A DNA stretch of 64,000 bases from Palleniella intestinalis (lineage in GTDB: Bacteria > Bacteroidota > Bacteroidia > Bacteroidales > Bacteroidaceae). Position 1 is the first letter of the stretch; each line of letters begins with the position of its first letter. The DNA lies in the NCBI RefSeq assembly GCF_013166595.1, contig NZ_JABKKG010000006.1, positions 62,001 to 126,000 of the forward strand, read 5' to 3'. This document shows positions 26,054-34,887 of this stretch, piece after piece. The notes beneath the pieces are model-generated. The model was given only the letters and a program-made list of their open reading frames with translations, had not been told where the DNA came from and did no database searches. The position numbers and the translations under genes are program-made.

Positions 26054-27346
26054 CTATGCCGCTTTTCTCATTCGCTTGCGGATTAGGTTCATATTGCTGT
26101 CCACAAGAGCGATGATGCGGTCGTGATACTCGGTGTTGCTGTTACATACGCCACGGCTCTGCACCACTTTGAATGTCTTTAACGACACCTCTATCGTTTC
26201 AATGCGCACTCCGTCTATGGTAGCCGAAAGGATAAGGGAGTGTTTTTTGAGGTAGTAGGAGTTAGACCACACACAATGGCGCATTTTCGTTCCTTCTTCC
26301 GCAAACTCGGCTACGCTCTCCAATACACGGATGTTCAGTGTGCCGTCTGTAAAGGCGATGCCAAAGAACTTGCCTTTGAGCCTGCGGTATTCCTTTTCGT
26401 GCTTTCTCGCTTCCTGCTGCCGTTCCCTCAACTGCTGCCGTTCCCTTTGGCGGTTGCGCTTTTCCACCCACTTGTCGTGTTCGGCGTTGAGGTCTTGGGG
26501 GCAGACATACTTCGGGCTGTTCGTGTCCTTCCCGAAGTGTCGCAGGAGTTCTATCATATCACGCCACATAGAGCCGTCTGCAATGGTGTAGCCGTTGCGG
26601 ATGCAGATTTTTATTGATGCCCAATACTCTCCGATGTTGAATGAGTAGCGCAGATAGTGGCGCAACATAGGGTATTGCCCTGCCTTCAAAAGCGTTTCCG
26701 CACGGCAGTCGGTTAGAATGGCTTTGAAAAGGTCGTAAGACAGTATATTGTGATATTCACCTTTGAAGCCGTTGCGTTTCACTTCGGGGATAAAACGCTG
26801 TCTGGGGTAGGTGCATATCGGGGCGATGTCGTATGCCCTGAGTTCTTGGTTCTTGCGCACCTCCATGTCGCTGTATTCCGTCCACTGGTCATAGTAGAAA
26901 AGCGACATACCACGCAGTCGGGCAACGGTTGTTGTCTTGCCGTTTGGGGCAATCCACCTCTGTACCACCTCAAAGATGGAATACTTGGCTGTCTGTCCTA
27001 CTTTGTATCGGGACTTGACGAAAAAGAAGCGTATCACTTGGTACTGCTTGCAGGTGGTGATAATGGAGAAATACTCCATATCGCTGATTACCCTCTTTCG
27101 GGTGCGCAACACTTCCAACTCCATACCGCAACGGGGGCAGGTGCATCCGCAAATGGTGTCCGCAAGGTCGTGTCCGCTCTTCCACGAATGTCCGCACTCG
27201 GTGCAGATGTTCATGCCGTTTGCCCTTTTGACTGCGTAATGCTTGAAGCAATGGCGGAAAGCGTATGCCTTCTGTGCTTCGGTCAATATCGGTAGTCGCT
27301 TGCTTAGTCCTGCGACTTCCTGCTGTATGCGTGTTCTCGGTTTCAT
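26054..27346 (-). CDS. PcfJ-like protein
   Basis: 430 residues. A zinc-ribbon-like region with paired Cys (CTECGHSW near residue 48 and CTCPRCGMEL near 68) and a C-terminal part with MRHCVWSNSYYLKK...LSATIDGVRIETIEV match the PcfJ family. PcfJ is named from the enterococcal plasmid pCF10 and is common next to transfer genes; its function is unknown. The start overlaps the stop of the PcfK-like gene by 4 bases, and the pair is conserved in these elements. Confidence 0.9.
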   Translation of the reverse strand: MKPRTRIQQEVAGLSKRLPILTEAQKAYAFRHCFKHYAVKRANGMNICTECGHSWKSGHDLADTICGCTCPRCGMELEVLRTRKRVISDMEYFSIITTCKQYQVIRFFFVKSRYKVGQTAKYSIFEVVQRWIAPNGKTTTVARLRGMSLFYYDQWTEYSDMEVRKNQELRAYDIAPICTYPRQRFIPEVKRNGFKGEYHNILSYDLFKAILTDCRAETLLKAGQYPMLRHYLRYSFNIGEYWASIKICIRNGYTIADGSMWRDMIELLRHFGKDTNSPKYVCPQDLNAEHDKWVEKRNRQRERQQLRERQQEARKHEKEYRRLKGKFFGIAFTDGTLNIRVLESVAEFAEEGTKMRHCVWSNSYYLKKHSLILSATIDGVRIETIEVSLKTFKVVQSRGVCNSNTEYHDRIIALVDSNMNLIRKRMRKAA

Positions 27347-27759
27347 AAGCCTAAATCAAATAATGAGGGTTGGGGTTGGGTTTCTTTTTTCGCTGACGGT
27401 CTGTGGCGGTTCTGCAACTTGCGGAGTTCCTCCTCTTGGTATCTGCGGACTGCGTTCTGCCGTGCCTCCGCCTTTTCTTCTGCCGTGAGTTCCACAACGT
27501 GGTTCACAACCACTTGGCAGTTCATCGGCTTGCCCACCTCTATCTCGTTCTCGTCATAGTAGTGGATGGCTTGCCCGAATATCTCTCCGTCCGTGAAGCC
27601 GTTGCAACCGCTTTTATGCACATAGTTCAGAATGTAGGTAACACAATCGTCTATGTTCTTGGCTGGGTTGCGGTAGTTCTTCGCAAAGAGCGCATCTTCC
27701 TCCGCCCGCTGTTCCAAATACATCTGTATCGTTCTCTTGAAATGGTCTGTTCCTTTCAT
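27343..27759 (-). CDS. PcfK-like protein
   Basis: 138 residues. FKRTIQMYLEQRAEEDALFAKNY, a middle segment CVTYILNYVHKSGCNGFTD and a charged C-terminus match the PcfK family, always found next to PcfJ. The C-terminal QPSLFDLGL resembles a beta-clamp-binding peptide (QxxLFDL-type); this resemblance is an observation only. Confidence 0.88.
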   Translation of the reverse strand: MKGTDHFKRTIQMYLEQRAEEDALFAKNYRNPAKNIDDCVTYILNYVHKSGCNGFTDGEIFGQAIHYYDENEIEVGKPMNCQVVVNHVVELTAEEKAEARQNAVRRYQEEELRKLQNRHRPSAKKETQPQPSLFDLGL

Positions 27760-27772
27760 GTTGCTTTCGTTT

Positions 27773-27994
27773 TTAGATTGTCTGTTTCAGTATCTCTCTC
27801 CAATAGGTCGGCTCCACCTCGCTGAGTAGAAAGTCAATGAAATCCCTTCGTGTGTCCTTGTTCAGTTCGTGGTAGAGTTCACGGAATGTGCTGAAATTGC
27901 CGTTGATGTACGTTTCCACCATATACACGAAAATGTTGTCCACCTCGTAATATCTGCACTGCTGCGCTGCCGTCCTGCTGTTTCTCTTTGCCAT
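27773..27994 (-). CDS. Hypothetical protein
   Basis: 73 residues from the ATG at 27994 (MAKRNSRTAAQQCRYYEVDN). Helical and acidic towards the C-terminus (VEPTYWREILKQ). The longer frame upstream overlaps the next gene and has no protein-like character. No family recognized; position suggests the same operon as PcfJ/PcfK. Confidence 0.6.
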   Translation of the reverse strand: MAKRNSRTAAQQCRYYEVDNIFVYMVETYINGNFSTFRELYHELNKDTRRDFIDFLLSEVEPTYWREILKQTI

Positions 27995-28005
27995 ATCGGT
28001 AAGGG

Positions 28006-28221
28006 TTAAAGGGTGAATAACCAAAGGATGAAGCCGAAGAAGGCAATGGTGGAAAGGATAGCCACGATTACACCTATTGCCACTCGGAACACTCCGTTTA
28101 CAATCTCTCTGATGATGCCCCAAAGGATGCCGAACACCCCGAAGGCGGTGCGCATTATCAAACCGCATATAGCAAGCCCGATGTTTTGCGCTGTGTGTCT
28201 GAAATCTGCCGTTGCTGTCAT
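28006..28221 (-). CDS. Small membrane protein
   Basis: 71 residues with two hydrophobic segments (AICGLIMRTAFGVFGILWGI and VAIGVIVAILSTIAFFGFILWLF). First gene of the leftward accessory operon. No family recognized. Confidence 0.6.
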   Translation of the reverse strand: MTATADFRHTAQNIGLAICGLIMRTAFGVFGILWGIIREIVNGVFRVAIGVIVAILSTIAFFGFILWLFTL

Positions 28222-28451
28222 ATCTTCGCTGTTTTTGAGTTTTTTTGTTTTTTAATGCGGATTCAAGAGCTGAGGGAGTTGAGTTTCAAACTATCTTATC
28301 TGCCTCTCGTTTATCCGACATTTTTTTATGCGTCTTTCGGTCGCATCGGTCGTTTTCGTTTCGGGGGCTTAAAAGGTCGGGATGCGGATAAGCAAAATCT
28401 TTCGGGAAAAATACTACCCGCAGGGCTGGAGATTTTTTCAGAAAAATTTTG

Positions 28452-28928
28452 AGATTCCGTACAATCCCGAAGTACCTTTGCGCCCTAAACGGAAATGACT
28501 GCCTGATGCGATTCTACTGAAAGGCGCAGGATGGAGGTAAACGAAAACAGAGGCAGATTGGAATAGAAAAACTTCAGAGAAAATCCGTAAAAAAAAGAAG
28601 AACCGGCTGAAAGATAAAAGACATCACCGGAAGCGTGAAAAGGGCAAACCATCAACAAGGAAGTATGAATGTTTCCGATCCGACTGCACTTGTCCAGCCG
28701 GGCGGAAACAGTCTTTATTCCCGGTTTGCCCGGCTGTGTGTGGCCGCTTGTTTCATTCATGGGGCAGGCTGACACACTCTGCGTCCTTTCCGTTTCCGGC
28801 ACAAATGGACAGCGAAAAAAGAAAAATCATCTGAAAACCCGTAAAAGCACCTCTTGGCATAGCCACAAAAGAAAGGGGCATTGCATCTCAGTCTAAACAT
28901 CGTTTAGGCGTGAGGCAATGCCCTTTTC
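28452..28928 (+). ncRNA. Possible untranslated transcript in the right end of the element
   Basis: A promoter-like pair TTTG and TACCTTTG (28473-28480; spacing 21) precedes about 440 bases with no convincing gene. The segment closes with a long hairpin, GAAAGGGGCATTGC (28871-28884) with GCAATGCCCTTTTC (28915-28928), whose inner part TAAAC-ATC-GTTTA also pairs. A weak 75-codon frame starting near 28669 lacks coding character. Whether a stable RNA is made is unknown. Confidence 0.35.
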
Positions 28929-29071
28929 TCCGGCTATGCGGTAGTCGGCACATATTCGTTAGGACTTGTCCGCTGCGATTATGTACCGACGGATAAAACC
29001 GCTTTTACGGAAAAACTTATGAATGAGGGAATAAAAAATCTGGGAGTTTATTTCAAAATCTCGGATTAAAT

Positions 29072-29289
29072 AGCTACTTTTGCATACAAAGAGTTCTTTG
29101 AAGGTTACGCAACGCGCAGAGGAATAATGCAGTAGATAACTAACTAATTCGTAACCTATTACTATCAAGAGCGACTAACCTACGCTCATTTCCAATAAAT
29201 TACACTCTTTTCGTAACTTCAAGAAACAAAGTTACAAAAAATAATCGGTGTTTTTGCCGCATTATATGAAATAATTGTCGTAAATTTGC
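29072..29289. other. Candidate right-end attachment region of the transposon
   Basis: Several copies of CGTAAC/GTTACG (near 29102, 29149, 29213, 29233) lie before GTAAATTTGC (29280-29289), an exact fit to GTAnnTTTGC, the core pattern known for CTnDOT integration. The repeats could be integrase arm sites. Similar core words occur as promoter -7 boxes elsewhere in the window, so the assignment is weak. No gene is seen between 28929 and 30035. Confidence 0.35.
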
Positions 29290-29425
29290 AAAACGGGAAC
29301 AAATGTAAGGGCGGTAAAACGAAATGTATAAAAGCGGCAAAACGACTCAAAACGTTCAATTCGTTGTTAATGAACGACTTGCGCGTTAAAAATAAACGAA
29401 AGTGCGGGACAAAATTCAAAAACGA

Positions 29426-29500
29426 AATGTAACATGTACTTTACATTTGTGTTACATTCAGAGGGGATTTGAGGGGGATTTTATAGGTGAAATGTAACAT
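29426..29500. repeat. TGTAACA repeat cluster, candidate Mu-type left end
   Basis: AATGTAACA occurs at 29426-29434, inverted as TGTTACATT at 29450-29458, and again at 29491-29499, with related AAATGTA words at about 29303 and 29321. Transposase binding sites of Mu-type phages are repeated short sites at the phage end, upstream of the repressor, which is the position here. The terminal dinucleotide and target duplication could not be fixed because the right end is deleted. Confidence 0.4.
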
Positions 29501-29810
29501 GGCGGCTTAATGGGCTGCCTTTTTTGTTTTAGGGCGGTTCTGTGGGGAAATTGCTCTCTCTGTCGTGGCTTTGGTTGTCATTGCTGTTTTGGGATGCTGT
29601 GGGACGTATTCCCTTTGTTTTCAGAGGTTTCCATGGATTAGACAGTTCTCTTTTCTTTCGTGTTTTGATTATTTTCCTTTGGCTGTGGAGGGCTTGTCGC
29701 TGCGGTGTGTTATATGGGCTGTTATCACTCTCTTTTTGAGGCTCTGAGGAGGCTTTTTTGCCCTTTTCTTTGTAGCCTGTCTTTTCCTACTTTTTTTGCT
29801 GAATTTTGGG

Positions 29811-29846
29811 TTAGGTCTGCATTTAGGTCTGCATTTAGGTCTGCAT
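29811..29846. repeat. Three perfect copies of a 12-bp tandem repeat
   Basis: TTAGGTCTGCAT is repeated three times without mismatch, followed by TTTT. It sits in a 350-base stretch (29,510-29,860) that is very rich in T and G on this strand and has no convincing gene. Confidence 0.85.
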
Positions 29847-30035
29847 TTTTAACACAAATAAAAGTGGATTCGTGGGGCAGACGGGATAAAATAAGGCTGA
29901 AAACGGCTGTTTTTTAATTATTCGATGGGCAGAATGTACATTAAACAACCGTTTTCGATGGGTACTTTTCACATCAAAGTTCCAAATATCAGGCATTTAA
30001 CTAAAAACAGGTGAGAAAAACGCACACTTTTCGTT

Positions 30036-30686
30036 TTATTCAAGCCTGATGAGACCGACAACAAGTGCAATATTATATATGTCATTATATTCAAGTTCAA
30101 AAGGATAATAGTCTTGATTATCTGACACAATTAAGACATGTTCATTGTCACTACCAGGCTTTACACGCTTAATTATTGGTCCCTGGTTTGTGTCAAGAAC
30201 ATAAGATTTGTTCCATTGAAAGAAAAGTTTTGACATATCAACCTTGCGACATGCGACAATATCGCCAGACTGAAATGTTGGTATCATGCTATCGCCTGTG
30301 ACCGGTATAAGGAAATCCGCTCCTTTGAATGACGGTACAATGTAACGTTCACACTCATATTCAAGGACAGACAGTTCTCCTTGAAATGCTCCAGCCATTG
30401 CAGATATTGGTATTAATGGTATTCCCTCATTTGGCTTTTCGGTGTGTATAGCTATTGGCAAAGTGTCTTGCAAAGTCCCCTCTTTATACATATTTCCTTT
30501 GCCAACCAAAAGCCATTCCAGATTTAGATTAGGGAATTTCTCTAAAATAGTTTGAACTTTATCAATACCTATACTTTTACTAATGGCATTGACATAGCCA
30601 TTAGCAACCCCTATTGATGCCTCAAAGGCAGAAACAGTTGTCTTTTCTGCCTTGCAAAATGTCTTGATCCTATCTTTAACCGTCAT
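30036..30686 (-). CDS. Phage repressor, HTH plus S24 peptidase domain
   Basis: 216 residues. The N-terminal domain resembles phage repressors of the XRE/CI type (VSAFEASIGVANGYVNAISKSIGI). The C-terminal LexA/S24 domain has the Ser in TGDSMIPTFQSGD and a Lys in PIIKRVKPG. It is transcribed away from the transposase gene and should keep the early promoter silent. Autocleavage on DNA damage is possible from the Ser-Lys pair. Being next to the operator region fits the role. Confidence 0.9.
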   Translation of the reverse strand: MTVKDRIKTFCKAEKTTVSAFEASIGVANGYVNAISKSIGIDKVQTILEKFPNLNLEWLLVGKGNMYKEGTLQDTLPIAIHTEKPNEGIPLIPISAMAGAFQGELSVLEYECERYIVPSFKGADFLIPVTGDSMIPTFQSGDIVACRKVDMSKLFFQWNKSYVLDTNQGPIIKRVKPGSDNEHVLIVSDNQDYYPFELEYNDIYNIALVVGLIRLE

Positions 30687-30711
30687 CTTTTATAAATAAA
30701 TTAGAAAAAAA

Positions 30712-30753
30712 CTCTAAATAATTTTGTTATTAGAGATATTCTCTATATCTTTG
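30712..30753 (+). promoter_or_regulatory. Early promoter with overlapping operator dyads
   Basis: TTTG (30723-30726) and TATCTTTG (30746-30753) are 19 bases apart, an ideal Bacteroidetes promoter. The dyad AGAGATATTCTCT (30732-30744) fills the spacer. A second dyad, CTCTAAATA (30712-30720) with TTATTAGAG (30727-30735), overlaps the -33 box. Binding of the adjacent repressor here would block early transcription; that is inference from position. Confidence 0.75.
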
Positions 30754-30843
30754 CAGCACATTTAAATATTAAACACCTGACAAAGGTACAAAATTCTATC
30801 GAGAAAAACGAAAAATATAAAAACAAAAATAGGAAAAACGAAA

Positions 30844-31020
30844 ATGAAAAGAAGAATTATTGTAGAATATGGTAATGCGAGCAAGATAGCAAAGGCTATG
30901 AATTGTACGCCTGTGATGGTAAGCCATGCGCTTAACTACAAGAAGAACAGTTTTCTGGCACGGAAGATTCGCCATGTCGCAAAAACCCAGTTCGGAGGCG
31001 TTGAAGTTGGCAATGAATAA
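30844..31020 (+). CDS. Small DNA-binding-type phage protein (Ner-like position)
   Basis: 58 residues. NASKIAKAMNCTPVMVSHALNYK reads as a helix-turn-helix, and the protein is basic. It is the first gene behind the early promoter, the position of Ner/Cro-type regulators in Mu-like phages. The family assignment is by position and HTH pattern only. Confidence 0.65.
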   Translation: MKRRIIVEYGNASKIAKAMNCTPVMVSHALNYKKNSFLARKIRHVAKTQFGGVEVGNE

Positions 31021-31033
31021 GGAGGAACGCATT

Positions 31034-31222
31034 ATGAAGACATTATTAAAAATGGTCTTGGCTTTGACTCTCGGGCTTATCTGGATATGGTTTGTCCTGA
31101 GTTTCAAATGGAGCTATGAGGATATGTCAATGGCAGAGAAAGTCGTCGGCATCATCTATTCAGTGACTATGGTACCAATCTATTGCGGCATCAAAGCATT
31201 TGGCAGAAGCCTTGCAGAGTAA
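31034..31222 (+). CDS. Small phage membrane protein
   Basis: 62 residues from the ATG at 31034, which has AAGGAGG eight bases upstream, rare in this host group and decisive for the start. Two hydrophobic segments (MVLALTLGLIWIWFVLSF and KVVGIIYSVTMVPIYCGI). Function unknown. Confidence 0.65.
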   Translation: MKTLLKMVLALTLGLIWIWFVLSFKWSYEDMSMAEKVVGIIYSVTMVPIYCGIKAFGRSLAE

Positions 31223-31247
31223 TTAAACCTAATTAGTGAGGAAGTAT

Positions 31248-33347
31248 ATGGAATATTACAAGCAAATGTTGTGCGTTACCTTTGAGGAACTTACTACGGG
31301 GGATGAACCTGTTATTAAGAAAAAGACCTTGTTCAGTAGGGTTGACCGTGGCAGTATCCAGAATGCCCGTCAAGGCAAGGGTGAAGGCAACTATGCCCTC
31401 TATGTATATTCTTCACTCCCTCCAAAGTACCGCCAGCGTTTCGAGGAGAAGTACGGGAATCCCGAGGAGATAATGAAGGAGAAGGAGGCAGCGAGCGCCG
31501 CCACAGTCCTTATGAGCGGTGAAGCCCGCGAGTATTACGAGTCGTTCGAATACAGTCTGAACGGTGTTCAAACCCGTTTGAGCGAGAAGCTGATACAGGA
31601 GTATACCATTAATGCCAGTGTCATGGCTATGCTGTGGGACCGGATGAACCGGTTGGTCTCCACGAGCCACGCCCTCTGCAATGGGCGGCGCGGCGACCTT
31701 TGGGACATCGTCTTCAATGAAAGCGAGAGGCTGAGGGAGGTGTCAGGCCACACCCTGCCCGGTCACCTTGCGAGGCTGAAGGACAAGATGAAGAGGTTCA
31801 AGGCAGACGGCTACCGGTCCGTCATCAGCGGCAAGGTCGGCAACAGGAACACCATCAAGATAACCGAGGAAGCCGGCAGGAGGCTGATTGCCCTGAAGCG
31901 CAGCCGTGTCCCGGTCTATACCGACAGCCAGATTTTCGCCGCGTTCAACAAGGAGGCGGAGGCGAAGGGCTGGAAGCCGTTGAAGAGCCTTAGCGGCATG
32001 AAGGCATGGCTCAACAGTCCGGCGGTGGAACCGTTGTGGCACGACGCTGTGTTTGGCGAGATGAGCTCCCACCAGAAGTTTGACCGCAGGCACAAGACGC
32101 AGCTGCCTACGCTGAGGGATGCGCTATGGTACGGTGACGGCACGAAGCTGAACCTTTATTATAAGGATGAGGACGGCAAGGTGAGGACGACGAGTGTCTA
32201 CGAGGTCATCGACGCAGCCACTGAGGTGTTCCTTGGTTTCCACATCAGCGACAATGAAGACTACGAGGCACAATATATGGCATACAGGATGGCTATACAG
32301 GTCAGCGGCCACAAGCCTTACGAGATTGTCCATGACAACCAAGGCGGGCACAAGAAGCTCCAGAACCAGCAGTTCTTTGAAAAGTTGTGCCATGTGCACA
32401 GAACCACCGCGCCATACAACGGAGCGTCGAAGACCATTGAAAGCGTCTTTGGAAGGTTCCAGCAGCAGGTGCTGCATAAGGACTGGCGGTTCACAGGCCA
32501 GAACGTTACGGCCGTAAAGTCAAGCAGCCATGCGAACATTGAGTTTGTGGAAGCCAACAAGGACCGGCTTTACACCCTTGAAGAGCTGAAGGCTGCCTAC
32601 GTCAAGGCAAGGACTGATTGGAACGAGATGCCTCACCCTGCCACCGGCGAGCCACGCATAAAGATGTATGAGGCGAGCGTCAATACCGAGACACCGGTTG
32701 TAACAGCGAGTGACATGGTGGAAATGTTCTGGGTGACATGTGACAGAATGAGCACGTTCACGAGCAGTGGCATAGAAATCACGGTGAAGGGCAAGAAGAG
32801 GATATATGAGGTCATGAGCAGTCCGGGTGTTCCCGATTTGGAATGGCGCAGGAAGCACACCTACCAGAGATTTGTCGTGAAATACGACCCTTACGACTTT
32901 TCCAGCATCCGCCTGTATTGGAAGGACAAGGCCGGAGGACTCCGCTTTGAGCGTGTTGCAGAGCCATACATTGTCATCCACCGCGCAATACAAGAGCAGA
33001 CAGAAGGTGAGGCACTCTTCATCAGGGCGCAACAGTCAGCCACGGAACATAACCGCATAGAGCGCCAGGTGGAGGCGAAAGAAATAGAGTTTGCCGAAGG
33101 TGTCGCGCCCGAGCAGCATGGCCTTGTCACACCGGAACTTAAGGGAGTGCGTGCCGAGGTTCGCCGCCAGATAGAGCGCAGGACACGCAAATACAGTCAT
33201 GAGCCTGTTGAGTTGAGTCTTGGTCGCATGGAGAAAAACATCAGCAACATGGACATGCTGGATGCAGAATGTTCACCAAATGAAAATGGCATTGTAATAC
33301 CAATGCCCCAGAAGAAAGACATGAAAGCCATCAGTGGCAAGTTATAA
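31248..33347 (+). CDS. Mu-type DDE transposase (MuA-like)
   Basis: 699 residues from the ATG at 31248; the GTG at 31236 is less likely. It integrates and replicates the phage by transposition. The catalytic triad of the rve domain is visible: Asp in LWYGDGTKL, Asp in YEIVHDNQGGHK and Glu in ASKTIESVFGRFQ. The C-terminal part matches the Mu transposase beta-barrel and tail region in length. The N-terminal part should bind the phage ends. It is followed by the MuB-like gene, as in Mu. Confidence 0.93.
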   Translation: MEYYKQMLCVTFEELTTGDEPVIKKKTLFSRVDRGSIQNARQGKGEGNYALYVYSSLPPKYRQRFEEKYGNPEEIMKEKEAASAATVLMSGEAREYYESFEYSLNGVQTRLSEKLIQEYTINASVMAMLWDRMNRLVSTSHALCNGRRGDLWDIVFNESERLREVSGHTLPGHLARLKDKMKRFKADGYRSVISGKVGNRNTIKITEEAGRRLIALKRSRVPVYTDSQIFAAFNKEAEAKGWKPLKSLSGMKAWLNSPAVEPLWHDAVFGEMSSHQKFDRRHKTQLPTLRDALWYGDGTKLNLYYKDEDGKVRTTSVYEVIDAATEVFLGFHISDNEDYEAQYMAYRMAIQVSGHKPYEIVHDNQGGHKKLQNQQFFEKLCHVHRTTAPYNGASKTIESVFGRFQQQVLHKDWRFTGQNVTAVKSSSHANIEFVEANKDRLYTLEELKAAYVKARTDWNEMPHPATGEPRIKMYEASVNTETPVVTASDMVEMFWVTCDRMSTFTSSGIEITVKGKKRIYEVMSSPGVPDLEWRRKHTYQRFVVKYDPYDFSSIRLYWKDKAGGLRFERVAEPYIVIHRAIQEQTEGEALFIRAQQSATEHNRIERQVEAKEIEFAEGVAPEQHGLVTPELKGVRAEVRRQIERRTRKYSHEPVELSLGRMEKNISNMDMLDAECSPNENGIVIPMPQKKDMKAISGKL

Positions 33348-33365
33348 ACCCTATAGCAAAAAGAT

Positions 33366-34235
33366 ATGGAACTTACAATGAATGAGAAGGAGCGCATAAG
33401 CTCACGCTTGAGAGAATACGTAAAGAAATACCCGAGCCAGGCGAAAGCCGCCAGCAGCCTGCGCGGCACCAGTGCCGGCACTGTCAGCAGCATCCTGAAC
33501 GGCAAGTGGGAGCTCATCAGCGATGACATGTGGCGCATCATCGCCGACCAGATTGGCGTCAGGAGCGACAACGGATGGCAGATTGTGGAGACGGGCGCAT
33601 ACCAGGAGATAACCTTCGCACTTGACGATGCGCAGCGCTGGAAGAACGTCATGTGGGTTGTCGGCGAGGCAGGCTGCGGCAAGACCACCGCCTCGAAGCT
33701 GTACGCCTCAGAGCACAGGGAAGTGTTCTACCTGCAATGCTCGGAAGACATCCACAAGGGCGAGTTCGTGAGGGAGATTGCCCGCCTTGTCGGCATCAGG
33801 GGCGAGGGCTGCACCGTGAGGGAGTTGTGGAAGGCCATCCTCGACAGCCTGATACAGATGGATGCCCCGCTGCTCATCTTCGACGAGGCCGACAAGCTGA
33901 CCGAGAGCGTCTTCCACTACTTCATCAGCCTTTACAACAAGCTTGAGGACAGGTGCGGTGTCGTTTTCCTGAGCACCGACTACATCAAGAAGCGCATCAA
34001 GCGGGGGCTCAGGTGCGAGAAGCCGGGCTACAAGGAGTTTTACAGCAGGATAGGCAGGAAATATTTTGAACTGGACGACACCACTCCGGGCGATGTCTAT
34101 GCCATCTGTGCCGCCAACGGGCTGTCAGACCGGAAGGACATTGACGAGGTCATGCGTGATGCGGAGCAGTGCGACTTTGACCTCCGCAGGGTGAAGAAGA
34201 GTGTCCACAGGGTAATGAGGAGAAAGAAGAAGTGA
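33366..34235 (+). CDS. MuB-like AAA ATPase, transposition target protein
   Basis: 289 residues. An N-terminal HTH-like domain (AKAASSLRGTSAGTVSSILNGKW) is followed by an AAA+ domain with Walker A GEAGCGKTTA and Walker B LLIFDEADKL and a STDYIKKR sensor segment. MuB binds target DNA and stimulates the transposase. The order after the transposase gene supports the call. Confidence 0.92.
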   Translation: MELTMNEKERISSRLREYVKKYPSQAKAASSLRGTSAGTVSSILNGKWELISDDMWRIIADQIGVRSDNGWQIVETGAYQEITFALDDAQRWKNVMWVVGEAGCGKTTASKLYASEHREVFYLQCSEDIHKGEFVREIARLVGIRGEGCTVRELWKAILDSLIQMDAPLLIFDEADKLTESVFHYFISLYNKLEDRCGVVFLSTDYIKKRIKRGLRCEKPGYKEFYSRIGRKYFELDDTTPGDVYAICAANGLSDRKDIDEVMRDAEQCDFDLRRVKKSVHRVMRRKKK

Positions 34236-34239
34236 TGTT

Positions 34240-34857
34240 ATGGGCAGAGCGTTGACAGTCAGTGAGGTGCTTGGCAGAAAGCGCGAGGTGTTCCCTTTCG
34301 AGGGAGCCTGGGCTTCCGCCTTCGGTCAGCCCGAGAGGACAGGAGTGTGGTTCATCTGGGGCAATTCAGGCAACGGCAAAAGCAGCTTCCTTATGCAGCT
34401 GTGCAAGGAACTTTGCAGGTACGACCGTGTCCTTTATGACAGCATGGAGGAAGGCGCGAGCCTCACGATGCGCCAGAGCCTTGTCAGGCATGGCATGGGC
34501 GAGGCAGGGCGCCGGTTCAGCCTTTTGGATGACGAGGACATCGAGGAACTCATGGAGCGCCTGTCAAGGCGCAAGAGCTGGAACATCGTGGTCATCGACT
34601 CCTTCCAGTACACCGGTCTCACGTATGAAGGCTACAAGGCGTTGAAGAGGCGCTGCAAGGACAAGCTCCTGATATTCATCAGCCACTCCAAGGGGCGCGC
34701 CCCTCGCGGCAGCGCGGCGGAGAGCGTGATGTATGACGCCACCCTGAAAATATGGGTGGAAGGCTTCAAGGCGTTCTCTAAAGGGCGCTTCATCGGAGAT
34801 ACCGGCGAGTACACCATCTGGGGTGAGGGCGCGGAGAAGTATTGGGGAAAGCAATGA
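34240..34857 (+). CDS. RecA-like P-loop ATPase of the phage
   Basis: 205 residues. Walker A GNSGNGKSSF near residue 42, followed by a DnaB/RecA-like order of strands (NIVVIDSFQYTG as Walker B, LLIFISHSKGRAPRG). Such small ATPases are frequent behind MuB in Bacteroidetes Mu-like phages. It starts 4 bases after MuB. Role in replication or repair is inferred. Confidence 0.75.
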   Translation: MGRALTVSEVLGRKREVFPFEGAWASAFGQPERTGVWFIWGNSGNGKSSFLMQLCKELCRYDRVLYDSMEEGASLTMRQSLVRHGMGEAGRRFSLLDDEDIEELMERLSRRKSWNIVVIDSFQYTGLTYEGYKALKRRCKDKLLIFISHSKGRAPRGSAAESVMYDATLKIWVEGFKAFSKGRFIGDTGEYTIWGEGAEKYWGKQ

Positions 34858-34887
34858 CAGTTATCAATCATATAAAAATTATAAAAT

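Larger units (their letters stand above)
2..29289 (+). mobile_element. CTnDOT-family conjugative transposon, left end outside the window
   Basis: Seen: rteA-rteB-rteC regulators, a leftward mobABC block, and a rightward traA-to-traQ operon in the order known for CTnDOT, then a leftward accessory operon. Established: this gene order defines the Bacteroides tet-type conjugative transposons. No integrase gene and no exc operon is visible. In CTnDOT the integrase is at the end beyond tetQ, so it is expected to the left of position 1. The right boundary is an estimate based on the last accessory gene (28221) and a candidate core site at 29280; it was not determined by comparison with an empty site. 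Confidence 0.85.

Noticed and set aside
28472..28481. GTACCTTTGC as a transposon attachment core (also 38641-38650)
   Set aside because: It fits GTAnnTTTGC, but both copies are the -7 box of promoters with a TTTG element upstream, so the match is expected by chance in this host group.
28669..28896. 75-codon frame in the right end of the transposon
   Set aside because: Weak codon character, no family, and part of a region bounded by a promoter and hairpin that looks untranslated.
29542..29739. Hydrophobic 65-codon frame starting with GTG
   Set aside because: It lies in the T/G-rich stretch, and its Leu/Phe/Trp content follows from base bias alone.
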